Part shown: piece by piece, positions 41,335 to 52,612 of the stretch
Position numbering within the stretch: position 1 is the first letter of the stretch
How the letters are laid out: every line of letters starts with the position of its first letter
Assembly (NCBI RefSeq): GCF_963678635.1
Contig: NC_087069.1
Location: forward strand, 48,997,892 to 49,061,891
Direction: 5' to 3'
From: Symsagittifera roscoffensis
Lineage: Eukaryota > Xenacoelomorpha > Acoela > Convolutidae
Length of the DNA: 64,000 nt
Notes under the pieces: model-generated
What the model was told of the DNA's origin: nothing
Seen by the model: only the letters and a program-made list of their open reading frames with translations
Database searches by the model: none
Translations under genes and position numbers: made by a program

Positions 41335-42551
41335 ATGCTATGGGTCCGTAAGACATAATTGGAATGATATAAGCAGAATAGAAATGAAAAAGATGATATT
41401 TAGGAAAACAGGTTCGTGCACGGTACATGATTCCGTTAAACTTCCTTAGCTTAGTACACACACTTTCAGTTTGATCATTGAAGTTGAGTTCACAGTCAAG
41501 CAAGACTCCAAGATATTTGCAGTTGGTCGTATAGTCCAATTTTTCACCACCTAAATTGATCTCTTTCAATTCAAAGTGCTTTTTACCAAATTGTTGAATT
41601 TTACACTTCGAAGGATGCACAGTTAATTTATTGCTGGCATACCAGTCATCTATACGCTCTACATCATCACAAAACTGTTCGGCAAAATTTGATTTTTTTG
41701 ACGAATTTAAAATTGTTGTGTCATCTGCGAAAAGGGCCACCTCACTAGTTCTATGAAAATCAGGAAAATCATTAAAATACAAAAGAAAAAGGAGAGGTCC
41801 AAGTATTGAGCCTTGGGGCACGCCACCTTTAATTTCAAGCATTTTGGATTGTTTTTTGTTTGTTTCAACATATTGATACCTTTTGGAGAGATAGTCTTTC
41901 AAAAAAAATTTGATTTAATTTCGAAAATCCAAATGATTTAATTTATCTAGGAGTATAGCATGGTCAACTGTATCAAACGCTCTTTTAAAATCAACATAAA
42001 ATGCTAAACCATACCTTTTTTGTCAACAGTGCTACGCATCAAATCTGTTACTTTAATAATAGCATGGACGCAAGAACGTTTTTACGAAAACCATACTGTT
42101 GTTTTGCAAGTAATCCATACTTTTCAATGAACCAGATCATTCTATTAAAAATCGTTTTTTCAAAAATTTTGTTAAATGAAGTTAGAAGACTTATGGGACG
42201 ATAATTATTTGTATACTTTTTAGAACCAGACTTATGCAGAGGAATAACTTTAGCAATTTTTAAAAATTCTGGAAATACGCCTTCGTCTATACAAGTGTTG
42301 AAGCATTGAACCAGATAAGGACTGATGACCGGTGAGCACAACTTGATCATCTCATTGCTGAAACCATCATGACCACATGTTTTCTTGTTTTTAAGAGCAA
42401 GTATAATGTTCTCAGTTTCATTAACATCAGCAGGTCGGAAAATGCAACTATTTAAGACTCGACTTATACGAGGCAATAATTTAACCTCACATATATTTGT
42501 TAATTTTGAGCCAATGTTAACAAAAAAATCATTAAGTTCGTCTGAGGTCAA
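41303..42551 (-). CDS. LINE D reverse transcriptase
   Basis: The ORF at 42,048-42,551 covers the fingers (TCGHDGFSNEMIKLCSPVIS, IAKVIPLHKSGSKKYTNNYR, PISLLTSFNKIFEKTIFNRM, QYGFRKN). A different frame at about 41,900-42,020 carries FYVDFKRAFDTVDHAILLDK with box A. The ORF at 41,303-41,902 has GGVPQGSILGPLLFLLYFND, VALFADDTTILNSSKKSN (FADD catalytic box) and the thumb. Two frame changes separate the three parts, so the protein is not produced intact. Confidence 0.85.
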
Positions 42552-42652
42552 TTCGATCTGATCCTTTCGTTTCTTTCCGCAAAAAGTGTTAAATTTTGAA
42601 ACATTTGTTTACTATCATTACATTTAGAAAAATGTTTAATTAAGTATTGTTT

Positions 42653-43690
42653 TTACTTTCTCTGACCCTTTTTTTCACTTCGTTCCGTACTTTTTTGTAA
42701 TTTAACTAATTTTGTTCTCTTGGGATTTCTACCATTTTTTAATGTAAGTAATCGCAATATTGGCATAAAATTTTTCAAACATCCATTCACCCAAGACGAT
42801 TTTTTAAGGACACGATAGTGTAATGGCGCAAAATTATCGAAAGTATCAAGCATAATTTCCGAAATTTTTAAAAGATTTTCATTGCACGTTGAACTGAACA
42901 AAGAAAGTTTCTGCAGTTTGTGTTCTAATAAAAACAGAAAGTTCACAATTTTATTCGAATTTTTCAATTTCTCAATATTTCGTACTTGTAATTTTTGCTG
43001 GTCTGTTACGGTTTGTTTGCTGTTAATTTCGACCTCAGTCAGAAGCGCATAATGGTCACTGACATTGCAACAAATTGTATTAACTTCAACCTTTGTTGGT
43101 GAAATGATATGATCGATACATGTTTTTTTCAAAGTTACTCTTGTTGCTTCACTATTTTGCAGTTCCAGGTCAAAATCAGCTAATAAATTACGATAGGTTT
43201 TTTGTAGACTAGTTGCTCGTGAAGTAAGTATGTCAATGTTAAAATCTCCCATGATGCATAGCTCTCCTTTCAACGATTTGAGTTCATTCAGCAGCATATC
43301 AAAATTTAGCCAAAAATCAAGCAAATTTGTTGATGGTATTCTATAAATTAAACAAAAATTATATAAAATTGCGTTGTTATCAAAAATGCTAATTACAAAG
43401 TGCTCCAGTGGATTTTCAAAAATTCGTGTTTTGAAATCAAAACTTTTCCACTCAAAAAAAGTTAATCCCACTCCTTTCTTATTTTTTCTGTTTACATTTT
43501 CAATTTTTTGAAAGCCGTCGAAACTGTAGAGAACAGTTGGGTCATTGTCTGTAAGCCATGTCTCACAAAGCACTAAAATCAATGGCACTTTAATTAGTGA
43601 AGCAACAAGTATCGAAAGTTGGTCTTAATGGCTCCGCAATGATCGATCATTCATAAAAAATACGTTTTCTTTTGCCATTTTCCCATCTAT
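42653..43690 (-). CDS. LINE D apurinic-like endonuclease
   Basis: The main ORF (42,653-43,588, 311 residues) begins in mid-domain with PLILVLCETWLTDND. It goes on through GELCIMGDFNIDILTSRATS, VTLKKTCIDHIISPTKVEVN and NVSDHYALLTEVEINSKQ, the ETWL, GDFN and SDH catalytic blocks. Upstream to 43,690, with one stop, FMNDRSLRSH and DQLSILVASLIKV give the N-terminal N.RSL...D.L block. After the domain a helical linker leads toward the RT. The enzyme would nick target DNA for priming. Confidence 0.8.
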
Positions 43691-44217
43691 TTCGAGTGCT
43701 ACTAGGTTAACCGTGAAACCAGAATACGGCAAATCAACAGAAATTAAAGTGGATTACTTTGATATAGTGTCAACGCTTGTTAACGCAACACTACTATGCA
43801 TAGTTTCCATGACGTCATTTCTATTCCCATGGTAGACTTGTTTAGCATCAGGAGAGTCCCTTTTTATAAAGTTTGAACGTAATTGAATAACCCAACTGGA
43901 TCAGATGTATATGGAGCAAGTTCAGTCATAAGTTGTTTATTGTCCAGATCTGGTGATATTTGTCAACTTCTTTTCAGAGAATCATCGCGAGTGTTTCCAA
44001 GAAGAGTGTTTCGTCCAGATTTTGTCATATTAAGTTGCGGTCTTACAGCAGAATTCATTCTTCGAGCTTTCGATTTTAGAAGCAAAAGATTTTTTCGCGC
44101 GAATATTTCATCAGCATCTTCTTCATCTATAAGATTATGTCTGCGGAAACCACCATTATCATTTGCAAAAAGAACTTGGGGATACAGTTATACGTCATAG
44201 TATACATTCCCAGCCCT

Positions 44218-44766
44218 CTAGAGTAGTCGAGTAAATCGTTTTGTCTGCCGTTCCGTAAAATATACAGGTTCTTTATTCACCGGGTTCAATACATTTTTCA
44301 AAAAGTTTTTCCTCCCGTAAACTCTATTTTTTGTCTCAAAATACACAAATTTTACAATCACAGACGTTTTCTGGTTCCTACTCACGATACCCAGGGGATG
44401 AGACGCCTTCATGTCGTAATCCGATACATCAAGTCCCAAAACATTGTTGAATAAATCCAGTAGATCCCGAATAGTGTTTCCATGAAGCATTGATAAGTTT
44501 TGAATTATAACGCAGTCTTTAGACGAATATCTCTCCAATTCGTTAACTTTAACTTCAAGATAATTCACACGATTTGATAGGTTCCTAATTTCAGTGTCTT
44601 TTCCCTGCAGGCAAATAACGAGGATTTCAAATAAGTCCTCTGTTTTAGAATCAAGGGAATCTTTTACCGTTTCAAATTTTGAAATAAATTCAGACGTCAT
44701 TTTTAAAGTTTCAATATATTGTGTTGGTTGAAAGCGTAAGCGAGAAAATTGGAACCGACTGTTCAT
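44218..44766 (-). CDS. LINE D ORF1 protein with coiled coil and RRM-like domain
   Basis: 182 residues. A heptad-like helix (KDTEIRNLSNRVNYLEVKVN, residues about 54-75) is followed by ELERYSSKDCVIIQNLSMLH, the start of the RRM-like fold of L1-type ORF1 proteins, and PVYFTERQTKRFTRLL at the end. Such proteins bind element RNA as trimers. In other frames below the stop, about 43,960-44,200 continues with GGFRRHNLIDEEDADEIFAR, which looks like the lost C-terminus, so ORF1 is probably frameshifted. Confidence 0.65.
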   Translation of the reverse strand: MNSRFQFSRLRFQPTQYIETLKMTSEFISKFETVKDSLDSKTEDLFEILVICLQGKDTEIRNLSNRVNYLEVKVNELERYSSKDCVIIQNLSMLHGNTIRDLLDLFNNVLGLDVSDYDMKASHPLGIVSRNQKTSVIVKFVYFETKNRVYGRKNFLKNVLNPVNKEPVYFTERQTKRFTRLL

Positions 44767-44879
44767 TGAATTCGATTGCTCTTTTTTGAGTAGACTAAAC
44801 TAACGAAAACATCAAAAGCACCAATAGAGAAAAATTAATTGCTGTTCAGAAAAGACCGAATGGTCTAACTCAAACCAAC

Positions 44880-45545
44880 TAGCCAGTCGAGGCCGCGAGA
44901 GGCGTAGTCATAGCGGTTACGCCAGGCATCGAGTGCAGAGAAATAAAAGGACCCGACATTCCCAGTGGGGCAGCACTAGAAGCAGAAAGAATGCAGACAT
45001 GAACTGGCATGCGGGAGTTGAGACAGAAATCTTCCAGAAGAAAGGATAGTAATATCCGAAAAAGCACACCGAAATGAACCGAAATGTTAAAGATCCAGTC
45101 CGGATACTACCCTTGCACACTGCTCAAAGGCTGACTTCTTAAGCTGGAACACCCTGGAGTCCATGGATTTCGATCATCATCCGATCCTAATCAAAACGAA
45201 AGACAAAACCACGCCTAAACCAAATTTCAAATTTGAAAATGGCCGACTGGCCGGAGTTTTCAAAAATGGTCGAAGAATCGAACTTGCTAAATGAAACAGC
45301 GGTAAATGATGCCTCACGGGAGGCGGCGGAGAAAACTTTCGTGAAAATATTTCTAGAAGCCGCTAAAAGATCCCAACCCGTGACAACCCCGAGAAACGCT
45401 AAGTCGTGGTGGACGCAGGAAGTTCAGAAATGGATGGGCAAAGCAAGAACCGTCTGCCAAATAAACCTAATAACGCCTCAAACAAAAGTTTGTTGTCCGA
45501 CAAAGATAAGGCCATCCTACATTGCAAGATCTACGCTCAAGTGAG
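44880..45545 (+). mobile_element. LINE fragment E on the plus strand (endonuclease/RT linker)
   Basis: The ORF at 45,233-45,544 reads MKMADWPEFSKMVEESNLLN, then AAEKTFVKIFLEAAKRSQPV and NAKSWWTQEVQKWMGKARTV. This is the stretch between endonuclease and RT of Jockey/R1-type LINEs (ADW..F...... ...I..AA....P......WW...... ). Upstream in other frames SIIIRS and DHHPILIKT-like sequence (about 45,165-45,200) give the SDH endonuclease end. It has a higher GC content than its neighbours and no RT, so it is a truncated, shifted fragment. Confidence 0.6.
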
Positions 45546-46244
45546 CTGAGAATGTTTAACAATCAGAAAAACCATCAAAAACACAGATATTGCATAGATA
45601 CATTATTTCTGCCTCGTTTCGGTTCTGAGGTAGATTGGTTTCGGGTAGCTGACTGATTGACAACATTTCACTTCATATGTAAATTAACCTGATTATCGCA
45701 AACTACAAGTCAACAAAAAATATCGAACTGACATAAGTTTCGGTCTTTAAAAGCAGAATTCAATGTCATAAGCTACGCAAAATGAAAACATTAGAAAAAT
45801 CAATTTTTAAACAGCGCCGGAACAACTTGAATTTTGTTTCAGTTTTGTTTTTTTTCACATACGGTGTTTCGTTCACCAGAAACGCTTTCTTCTCAAGAAT
45901 GGATCTGCTTAATGAGTCTAGCGACCTGAAACCGAAGAGATCGGGACCAGATAAAATCTGCCGCCTCATGTTGAAGAACTTAACTTTGTTTTCACATGGG
46001 ACATACATGATTGTTCATGCTCAATAAGTTTACAAGAAACCCCATTTGATGACTTCCAGGTGTGACCAACCGAATTTTTTGAGCAATTTCAAATCAGTTT
46101 AAGCAAAAATATAAATCAAATCAAATCAAAATTTAGTTATATCAAAATTGACGACCATGCTACAAGCGTTATCAGTAAATTCAATTTGCTCGGAAAGGAC
46201 ATCTTAAAACAACGATGAACGAAGTGAACAAAAAAATTTTGGAA
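45546..46244. other. Spacer, no recognised gene
   Basis: The same 250 bases (45,766-46,027) are open on both strands (plus MKTLEKSIFKQRRNNLNFVS, minus MYVPCENKVKFFNMRRQILS). Neither protein is recognisable and at most one could be real. The rest is AT-rich. Confidence 0.35.
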
Positions 46245-46570
46245 AATGTTTTTTAGCGGGTTTTTTTTAGATAAACCGCTCAAAACCGTTCAAATCTTGC
46301 TCGGTTTTTGAGCGGTTTTTTAAGATAAACCGTTCAAAAACCGCTCAAACCGCTCATTTTGAAGCAAGATTTTGAGCGTAATTGTCTGAAAAAACCGCTC
46401 AAACCGCTCAAATCTTGCGCGGTTTTTGAGCGATTTTTTTTTAGATAAACCGTTCAAAAACCGCTCAAACCGCTCATTTTGAAGCAAGATTTTGAGCGTA
46501 ATTAACTATAAAAAACGCTCAAACCGCTCAAATTTTGCTTCAAATTATGTGAAAAATCTCGACTCGGGTG
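46245..46570 (+). mobile_element. GCTCAAA-rich element, right-end fragment
   Basis: Repeats of AAACCGCTCAAACCGCTCA and GCGGTTTTTGAGCGG fill the segment, ending TCTCGACTCGGGTG at 46,557-46,570. This is the same right terminus, in the same orientation, as the full copy at 58,515-59,433. An internal block (AGATAAACCGTTCAAAAACC ... GAGCGTAATT) occurs twice here but once there. The left part is missing. Non-coding. Confidence 0.75.
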
Positions 46571-47384
46571 GTCAGAGAATCTTAAGGAGAGATTTCCCCA
46601 CAGCCCACATCTGCGCTGGACAGTAGCCCCAGGTTGACCAAAATGTGCAACCATACGTCGCACCATGCATAGTTCCATCGAAGCCATGAAAAATTGCCGA
46701 CGTATTTTGATGTTAAAATAACACATTTTCCATGCATGGCGCGACGTATGGTTGCACATTTTTTTATCATGGCGACTTATGGATACCATGGAAACATAGC
46801 GCGACGTATGATTAGCAAAGAACCATATTTGGCGCAACATAGAAACTAAATAATCAAATAAATTCAATATTTTCGTGGGCATCCAAAAAATGCTCTGAAC
46901 GACCTCGAAGACGTTGGTAGTAAAAACCTTTTTCTCCGCCGTTCAGAGCAAAAATTTGGTTTCCAAACAAAGCACATTTTTATCTGATGTAAAAGTTTTA
47001 CCTGATGACACCGTAAACCATACCTGGTGATGGTTGAATAAATTTCACAAAACTGTCTAAAACAAAACAAGCATTTCAGAAATATGAAAGATTATCAATA
47101 CATTAAATATCATTACCATGAAAAATAAAATTCAACAGAGGCGAAGCAGAGTTTTTCATCACTTGCGATACAAAGGAATCGTAGCATTGCAAGCTACTAA
47201 TTATAAAACCTAGCCAACCAGCAGGAAATTTTCAACTTAATTAAATTTATTTTTTTCTTGTTATTACTGCTACATAGACATTAAAAGGCAGTCGGAACTT
47301 CCAGGGCTTCTCCTGATACGGGCAGTTTTGTTGATATTTGAGGAATAATCCGTCTTAGAAATCGTTCCAAATTGGTTGAAAGAA
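46571..47384. other. Spacer with a 31-bp-arm hairpin at 46,640-46,762
   Basis: Arms at 46,640-46,670 and 46,732-46,762 (AAAATGTGCAACCATACGTC, then GCACCATGCAT) are inverted copies with one mismatch around a 60-base loop. A third part copy, GCGCGACGTATG, lies at 46,799-46,810. The minus-strand ORF at 46,502-46,882 crosses it and looks incidental. The rest, to 47,384, shows nothing. Confidence 0.7.
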
Positions 47385-47989
47385 GCTTATCTGCCATAAC
47401 TGCTATGTTGGAACAATTTCTGAAAATCTTGCATTTCATAAAAAAATGGCTATCATACAATTTTCATATATGGAAATTGTATGATAACAATTTTAAAATA
47501 AAAAATAAACGTAGATATTTTTCATCACGAGATAGTTGTATTTGGTTCAAATAGCCGGAGAAATTATATTGAATCTTTTTTCAATAGTTTTTTGAAATTG
47601 TATGAAAATTGTATGACTAGCATTTTTCAATACATTTGATGCAGGCAATTGTATGATAAGTTTGTTCGGTGTGGGGAAATTTAAGATAAGCATTTTCGGT
47701 TTATGGAGGTCAACCCGTGGTCACATTACCTTTTTGTAGGTTTTAATCGGTTTTCCTAATAAGACCGCTCAAAAACCGCTTAAAAACCGCGTACATCTTG
47801 CTTGAGAAACCGTTCAAAAATCACCGCAAGAAATGAGCGGTTTTTGAGCGGTTTTTTAAGTAAGATTTGAGCGAATTGAGGGGTTTTTCCAAAAAAACGC
47901 CCAAACCGCCCAAACCGCTCAAATCTTGCTGAAAAACCGCTCAAACCGCTCATATCTTAAGCGGTTTTTGAGCGGGATCTGGACCCGGG
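47385..47989 (-). mobile_element. GCTCAAA-rich element, inverted left-half copy
   Basis: Reverse complement of the left two thirds of the full copy (58,515-59,115). Its terminus at 47,981-47,989 reads CCCGGGTCC on the minus strand against CCCGGGTCG. It shares the TGCAGGCAATTGTATGATAA and GGTGTGGGGAAATTTAAG segments. The right part fades below about 47,385. Non-coding. Confidence 0.75.
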
Positions 47990-48875
47990 CGTTCTCGAAA
48001 TTGGGCGTGGCCATGGCCACATCATCGAGTAGGCTTATTATAATATTTCCATATTTCATGGACACGTCGTCTTTTCATTTCTAAGGCCTGCTAAGTTAAT
48101 TCATAGGGTGATATACTTATAATCATCTGTTTGCATTTCGACTTACGAATAAGACCTATCCTCTTTTGTTACGTTAGGTTTAACAAGCTCTAAACTCTTT
48201 CCGGCTCTTTGTCCTAAACACTCTGTGTATATAAAGTAAGTTCATCTTTTCGGATATTATAAATTCTGTTTTTCATGTACGCATATCAGATGTACGATAC
48301 TTATACTTAATTTACACTTATCATTTTCCCGAGTTTTATCAGTCTTAGAGTTTGGTAAATGTCACAGCGCAGCCAGCAGTTCCTGTTTCCGATGACCGTA
48401 CTGACCTCCCTGGCTTATCCACTTATTGGACAAAACCATCGTTGTTCCCGTTTTGTAGTTGGGACAGCTGATTTGGAAAGTTCAGTCTTGCGTTAGGATT
48501 AAAAGAAAATTCCAATGTGTCCGATAACCTCGCTGAATCTAGCGCTGTTCACAATGACCCGCCACCAACGCAAGAGAAGAAGCAGGACCCAGAATCGAGT
48601 GTCAGATGCAGATAATTGCCTCCGTGGAGACGCAGCTGCAACCCGGCGGGTCGAGGAACCGAACTCATAACGGCGGAAGAAGGGGCCACTGATCATGATG
48701 AACTAGTTTCTTCACGAAGCCGAGGCATGAGCATGTTCGCAATTTTTTTTTGCTTTGGGAATGAGGGCAGAAAAAATTGGTACAAATATTGCCATAAGCC
48801 GATCTTAATCTGTTATTGTTCAGCAAATTTTATAAGAGCTGTGTGTATGCCTTCAAGGTGGTGCTAAACTTCACC
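47990..48875. other. Unassigned region, slightly richer in GC at 48,360-48,740
   Basis: The plus strand from 48,361 reads MSQRSQQFLFPMTVLTSLAY and PLIGQNHRCSRFVVGTADLE in one frame, and from 48,510 NLAESSAVHNDPPPTQEKKQ in another. It has the base mix of real coding sequence and AG/GT pairs are available, so an exon fragment of a host gene or element is possible. No family recognised. Confidence 0.25.
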
Positions 48876-49214
48876 ATGGAGCGCATCAAACTCTACAATT
48901 TTTGGTACATGGAAGCTAACGAATATTTTTTGTGGTTCCATCCAAGGCTGTCGGCTCAGACAGCATGCTGTAATTGTATTGCAGTGGAGGAGCAAAATGT
49001 GGTGAGAAATTTTTTTATCGGCCGTACTCGCAATACGGATGTGCAGAGTACAATGATCAGGAAAAATCTTAACATGATAGAACTAGAAAAACAAACTCAT
49101 GGAAAAAATTTGAAAAAAGTGAGTCAGAAAAAAGGAGTTGATTTTATCCCCTCGGATTTGTCTCACGTGGGGACATTCAAAAAATTTGTTATAGTATTCA
49201 CGAAAACGCTGTAG
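48876..49214 (+). CDS. Unrecognised ORF, weak gag resemblance
   Basis: The ORF is open from 48,816; the Met at 48,876 (MERIKLYNFWYMEANEYFLW) follows CACC and suits a start better. 112 residues: FHPRLSAQTACCNCIAVEEQ, then NVVRNFFIGRTRNTDVQSTM and IRKNLNMIELEKQTHGKN, then a basic end. The VVRxxFIxxxRxxxVQxxxIRxNL pattern recalls the C-terminal helix of retrotransposon capsids, but the match is slight. No neighbour supports it, although a Polinton-like relic lies downstream on the same strand. Confidence 0.25.
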   Translation: MERIKLYNFWYMEANEYFLWFHPRLSAQTACCNCIAVEEQNVVRNFFIGRTRNTDVQSTMIRKNLNMIELEKQTHGKNLKKVSQKKGVDFIPSDLSHVGTFKKFVIVFTKTL

Positions 49215-49459
49215 GAAATTTATGTTCAGAAACTGAATCAAATTGTCAGAATTTTTGATTTGACTAAGCACGATTTTTCTTAAAATACAAAAATAAATAT
49301 TTTATTTTTTCTGTACCTGAATTGTTTCGGACTCAAAAAATTTGATAGGATGGGAACAAAAGTTTAAACAAAAATTTGAAAGGAGCGTACCAAAATCTTC
49401 CTTTTTGTGGTCTAACTTGATACGGAAATTCCTGTATGGATTTAACATCGGCGAAAACT

Positions 49460-50840
49460 TTAAACATCAAGAGTCTGGTTGTTGTGGATATTGAGTTAAT
49501 TAAAAAAAAACAGTGAAAGAATTAGCAGAATTTAAAGATAAACAAACTGTGGGATACCCCTTCTTCTTTTAAAAAAAATGAAGCAACACTCAACCTGCTT
49601 GGAGTGCAAAGCAGCTTTGTGGAGCCAGTTGCAGGAGTGTTATGAGTGTATCTTTGCAAAAACTAAAAGCTCCAGAAACGGAGTTTTTGCAGATGTAATG
49701 GAAAACGTACAAATTTTGAGAGAAATTTGGAAAAAAGGTTACCAACTTGGATGACGACGCATGTCCGAAAGTTCAAATTTTGATTTTCAAAAATACACAT
49801 TATGATTGGAGTTGTAGCAACTAGCCATTTCCTGATACTCGAATCTTTTTAACAGTTTGTAAGTCATTTTAATCATTTTTGTAATTTTTTTTACAAAGAA
49901 AATCATGAAAAAAAATAATGGAAGTTTTTTTGACGTAGGTGTAATAGATCTCTTCCAGTTTTTCTGTGACATTTTTTGTCATCGTTTTTATACAAGCCTG
50001 TGCAATGGATCGAAGAAACAACATTTTTTTTTTCACATCTGAAGAAACAACAGATTAGGTAGCAATTTTATCAAGTACAGTCATTTCTATTTTACATTTT
50101 CCAAGCCATTAGAGAAAATTTCTACCAAAGAACGAGATTTAATTGCGCTAATTGGCTTAAATGGATCTGCCAAGTCAGTTGAAACCTTTTATGCTTAAAA
50201 CTTGGCACATTTCAAAACAATTTTGAAATAACTTTTTTTTATCAACATTACCAAGACCTTTATGGGCAAGTGCAGAGAACAAAACTTATTTTTTTCAAGA
50301 AGTTGATTCTGAATTGATTGAAAAACTTCCAATTAATGGAACAAAATATAGAGATAACTTCTGATGACTCATCTGAAAAAATTGTTTCTAGGAAACAATT
50401 TATGAAAATTGCTACTAATTCTTATTATATATCGAAGTTTTTGCTTCAACAGTTTATGCAATGCTTGATTGTTAGTCATTTTAGCCGAAAACGTCAGCAA
50501 AAAATAGCTATCATCTTCAGTCTGGTTTTTGTGGATAATGTGTGGGTTGAAAAAAAAATAGTGAAAGAACTAGGATTTTAAATGAATGGATAAACTGTGG
50601 GATGTTCTTTTTTCCTTCAAAAAAATCAAAGCAACATCTCAAGCTGCTTGGTGTACAAAGCAGTTTTATGGAATCAGTTCTGAAGTGGTTATGAAAACTG
50701 TTATGAGTGTGAAAATAAATTACAAAAACTAAAAGTTCAAGAAACGGAGTTTTTGCAGAAAGTTATGAAAAATGTAAGTCTCTGTCATAAATATTATAAA
50801 AAGTGGTAACAAACTTGGATGACTACGCATGCATGCCCAA
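49460..50840 (+). repeat. Partial tandem duplication, period about 1.05-1.15 kb, inside the Polinton-like relic
   Basis: 49,460-49,765 aligns with 50,513-50,840 (TCTGGTTGTTGTGGATA against TCTGGTTTTTGTGGATA, and CAAACTGTGGGAT, GAAACGGAGTTTTTGCAGA, CCAACTTGGATGACGACGCA against CAAACTTGGATGACTACGCA). 49,920-50,420 likewise aligns with 51,130-51,530. The copies are much diverged, so the duplication is old. Confidence 0.65.
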
Positions 50841-52000
50841 AATTTCAGAAATTGCTTTTCAACGATAAAGAACACTTTTGGAAGTGTAGCAACTACACTT
50901 TTCGTCATGCAAAATCTCTTCACTGTGCAGAAAAAAACATTTGCGCACAGAACATGAACTCATTGTTTCTTCGAAAAATTGTAAATCAAAATAATCACTT
51001 CGTTTCATCTTGTATTTAAATTATTTTAAATTTATTCATAAACAATTTTTCATTGTGAACTTAAAATGATTGATGAATGCGAAAAGCAATGAATCTCGCA
51101 AGTTTTGTTTTTGACAAAGTGAATCAAGAGCAAAAATCTGGAAGTTTTTTGAACGTACGTATGATAGATCTCTGCTAGTTTTTCTGCGCCTATTTTTCAG
51201 TGTGAGTTACCTTCTCCAAAACCATGAACAAAACTTTTTCTACCAAAAAATGAGTTTAACTTGCTATTTAACGGTTCTGGAAATTCTCATCTTATTTTAT
51301 TTTGGTTCAAAATTGGCAATATTCAAAATATTTTTTGACATAAATTCACAATTTTATCAACATTATTAACCTCCTTTGGACAAATGCACAGAAAAAAAAG
51401 ACCTAATTTTTATCAGGGAATTGACTTTGAACTGAATGAACACCATCCCAATGATCGGCCAAAATGCCTGTTATTATTTGATGACTCATGTGAACAACTT
51501 TCTATTTCTAAACAATTTGTAAAAATTGCTAATGTTAGAAGACACATGTGAACAAATACAATATTGATTAAGCATAACATGCTTCATCAAAGCAAATTGG
51601 GAAGAGATAATGAATTACAAAACAGACCTTTGTTCCTGTTCAAATTTACAATAGAACTCTAAAAAATTAAGTCCACAATTAGGTATCGAATGTGAATTAA
51701 AAGAGTGGTATCAAGATGCAACATCTATTCCTTACAGTCATTTATTCATTAGTTTTACTACAAAAAAAATTATTTCACAAACCTTGGTTGACTTCCAGCT
51801 TTTTATTTTTCAACAGCAGGAACAGAAACAAATTTTTGAGAGGATGAGCAGACCATGCGTCTCTATACTTCAACAATATTTCAAAAAGTTTCAAAAAAAT
51901 ATTTCAACAATTTTACAAAGTTTTCGAAATCTTTATGCACAAACAATGGTTTCTATGTATAACCAAAGATCCCTATTAACACCTAATGATCCCTGCGTTT
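49460..52000 (+). mobile_element. Polinton/Maverick-like relic with packaging-ATPase remains (fossil)
   Basis: Around 51,420-51,860 plus-strand frames show KCLLLFDDSCEQLSISKQFV, then HNMLHQSKLGRD-like sequence, and EWYQDATSIPYSHLFISFTT. This is the second half of the FtsK/HerA-type genome-packaging ATPase of Polintons (LLVFDD....F...A...RH..VS.IF..HN.F.Q, then C...AT..P.GHLLIDL). An earlier, partly homologous stretch (ITSDDSSEKIVSRKQFMKIA, about 50,335-50,420) precedes it. No capsid, protease, PolB or terminal repeats were recognised. Heavily broken, with well over ten interruptions; old. Confidence 0.5.
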
Positions 52001-52460
52001 AACTAATGATCTTTGTATATAACTTATGACCATAGCTTATAAGTATTAATCCTTTGTATATCTAATGATCCCTAAATATAATCAAAAATCTCTATGTATA
52101 ACTAATGATCACTAATTTTATCTAAAGATTTTATTCTAAAAATTATTATCCCTGTGTTTAACTCATGATCCTTTTGTATAAAGAATGATACCTACCGTCA
52201 ACTTAAGATCCGTTGTTCAATCTAATGATCCCTATGGTTAACTAATGGTATACACATAAGCTATTACCTAAAAGTATAACCAGTGATCTCCATCTATAAA
52301 AAATGATCCAAAAATTTGCCAAATGATTGCCTTTGTGTATCAAGTGATCCCAATGGTAAATTGTAATGGTAATGATCCCTATAAACAACTAATGGTCTCT
52401 TTGCAGAACTTTGATCATCATATCTACCTAAATATGAAGTTTTGTACCAATTGATCTCAA
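51950..52460. repeat. Degenerate minisatellite with unit like TAACTAATGATCCCTATG
   Basis: About 20 to 25 imperfect units of 18-22 bp, each with TAATGATC or a variant (CTAATGATCCCTGCGTTTAA, CTAATGATCTTTGTATATAA). The array follows directly on the Polinton-like relic. No coding role is apparent. Confidence 0.75.
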
Positions 52461-52528
52461 GGTGAAACTTTAATGGCAAGAAGATTGAGAAAGAGAAACA
52501 GGGAAAAGGGAGAATTATGTAGGGAAAA

Positions 52529-52565
52529 GAGAGAGAGAGAGAGAGAGAGAGAGGGAAACAGACAA

Positions 52566-52609
<44 letters not shown>
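52529..52609. repeat. GA microsatellite
   Basis: Two runs of (GA)n, at 52,529-52,554 and 52,571-52,609, split by GGGAAACAGACAATTCAGC. The long arginine/glutamate ORF over it is an artefact. Confidence 0.95.
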
Positions 52610-52612
52610 TAG

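Larger units (their letters stand above)
40867..44780 (-). mobile_element. LINE D, nearly complete APE-type retrotransposon (CR1/Jockey-like)
   Basis: On the minus strand: ORF1 (44,218-44,766), APE endonuclease (42,653-43,690), RT (41,303-42,551) and C-terminal region (40,867-41,334). The order, the ETWL/GDFNID/SDHYAL endonuclease blocks and the GGVPQGSILGPLLFLLYFND box B place it among APE-encoding LINEs of the CR1/Jockey group. It is full length or nearly so, with few frameshifts, and is the youngest-looking LINE in the window. No clear poly-A or target duplication was found; the 3' end is somewhere near 40,800. Confidence 0.85.

Noticed and set aside
45766-46027. Overlapping ORFs on both strands
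   Set aside because: Neither has a known relative; overlapping frames of this size are expected by chance in 64 kb.
48876-49214. Retrotransposon gag fragment
   Set aside because: Only a short helix pattern resembles capsid proteins; no zinc knuckle or pol follows. Kept as unrecognised.
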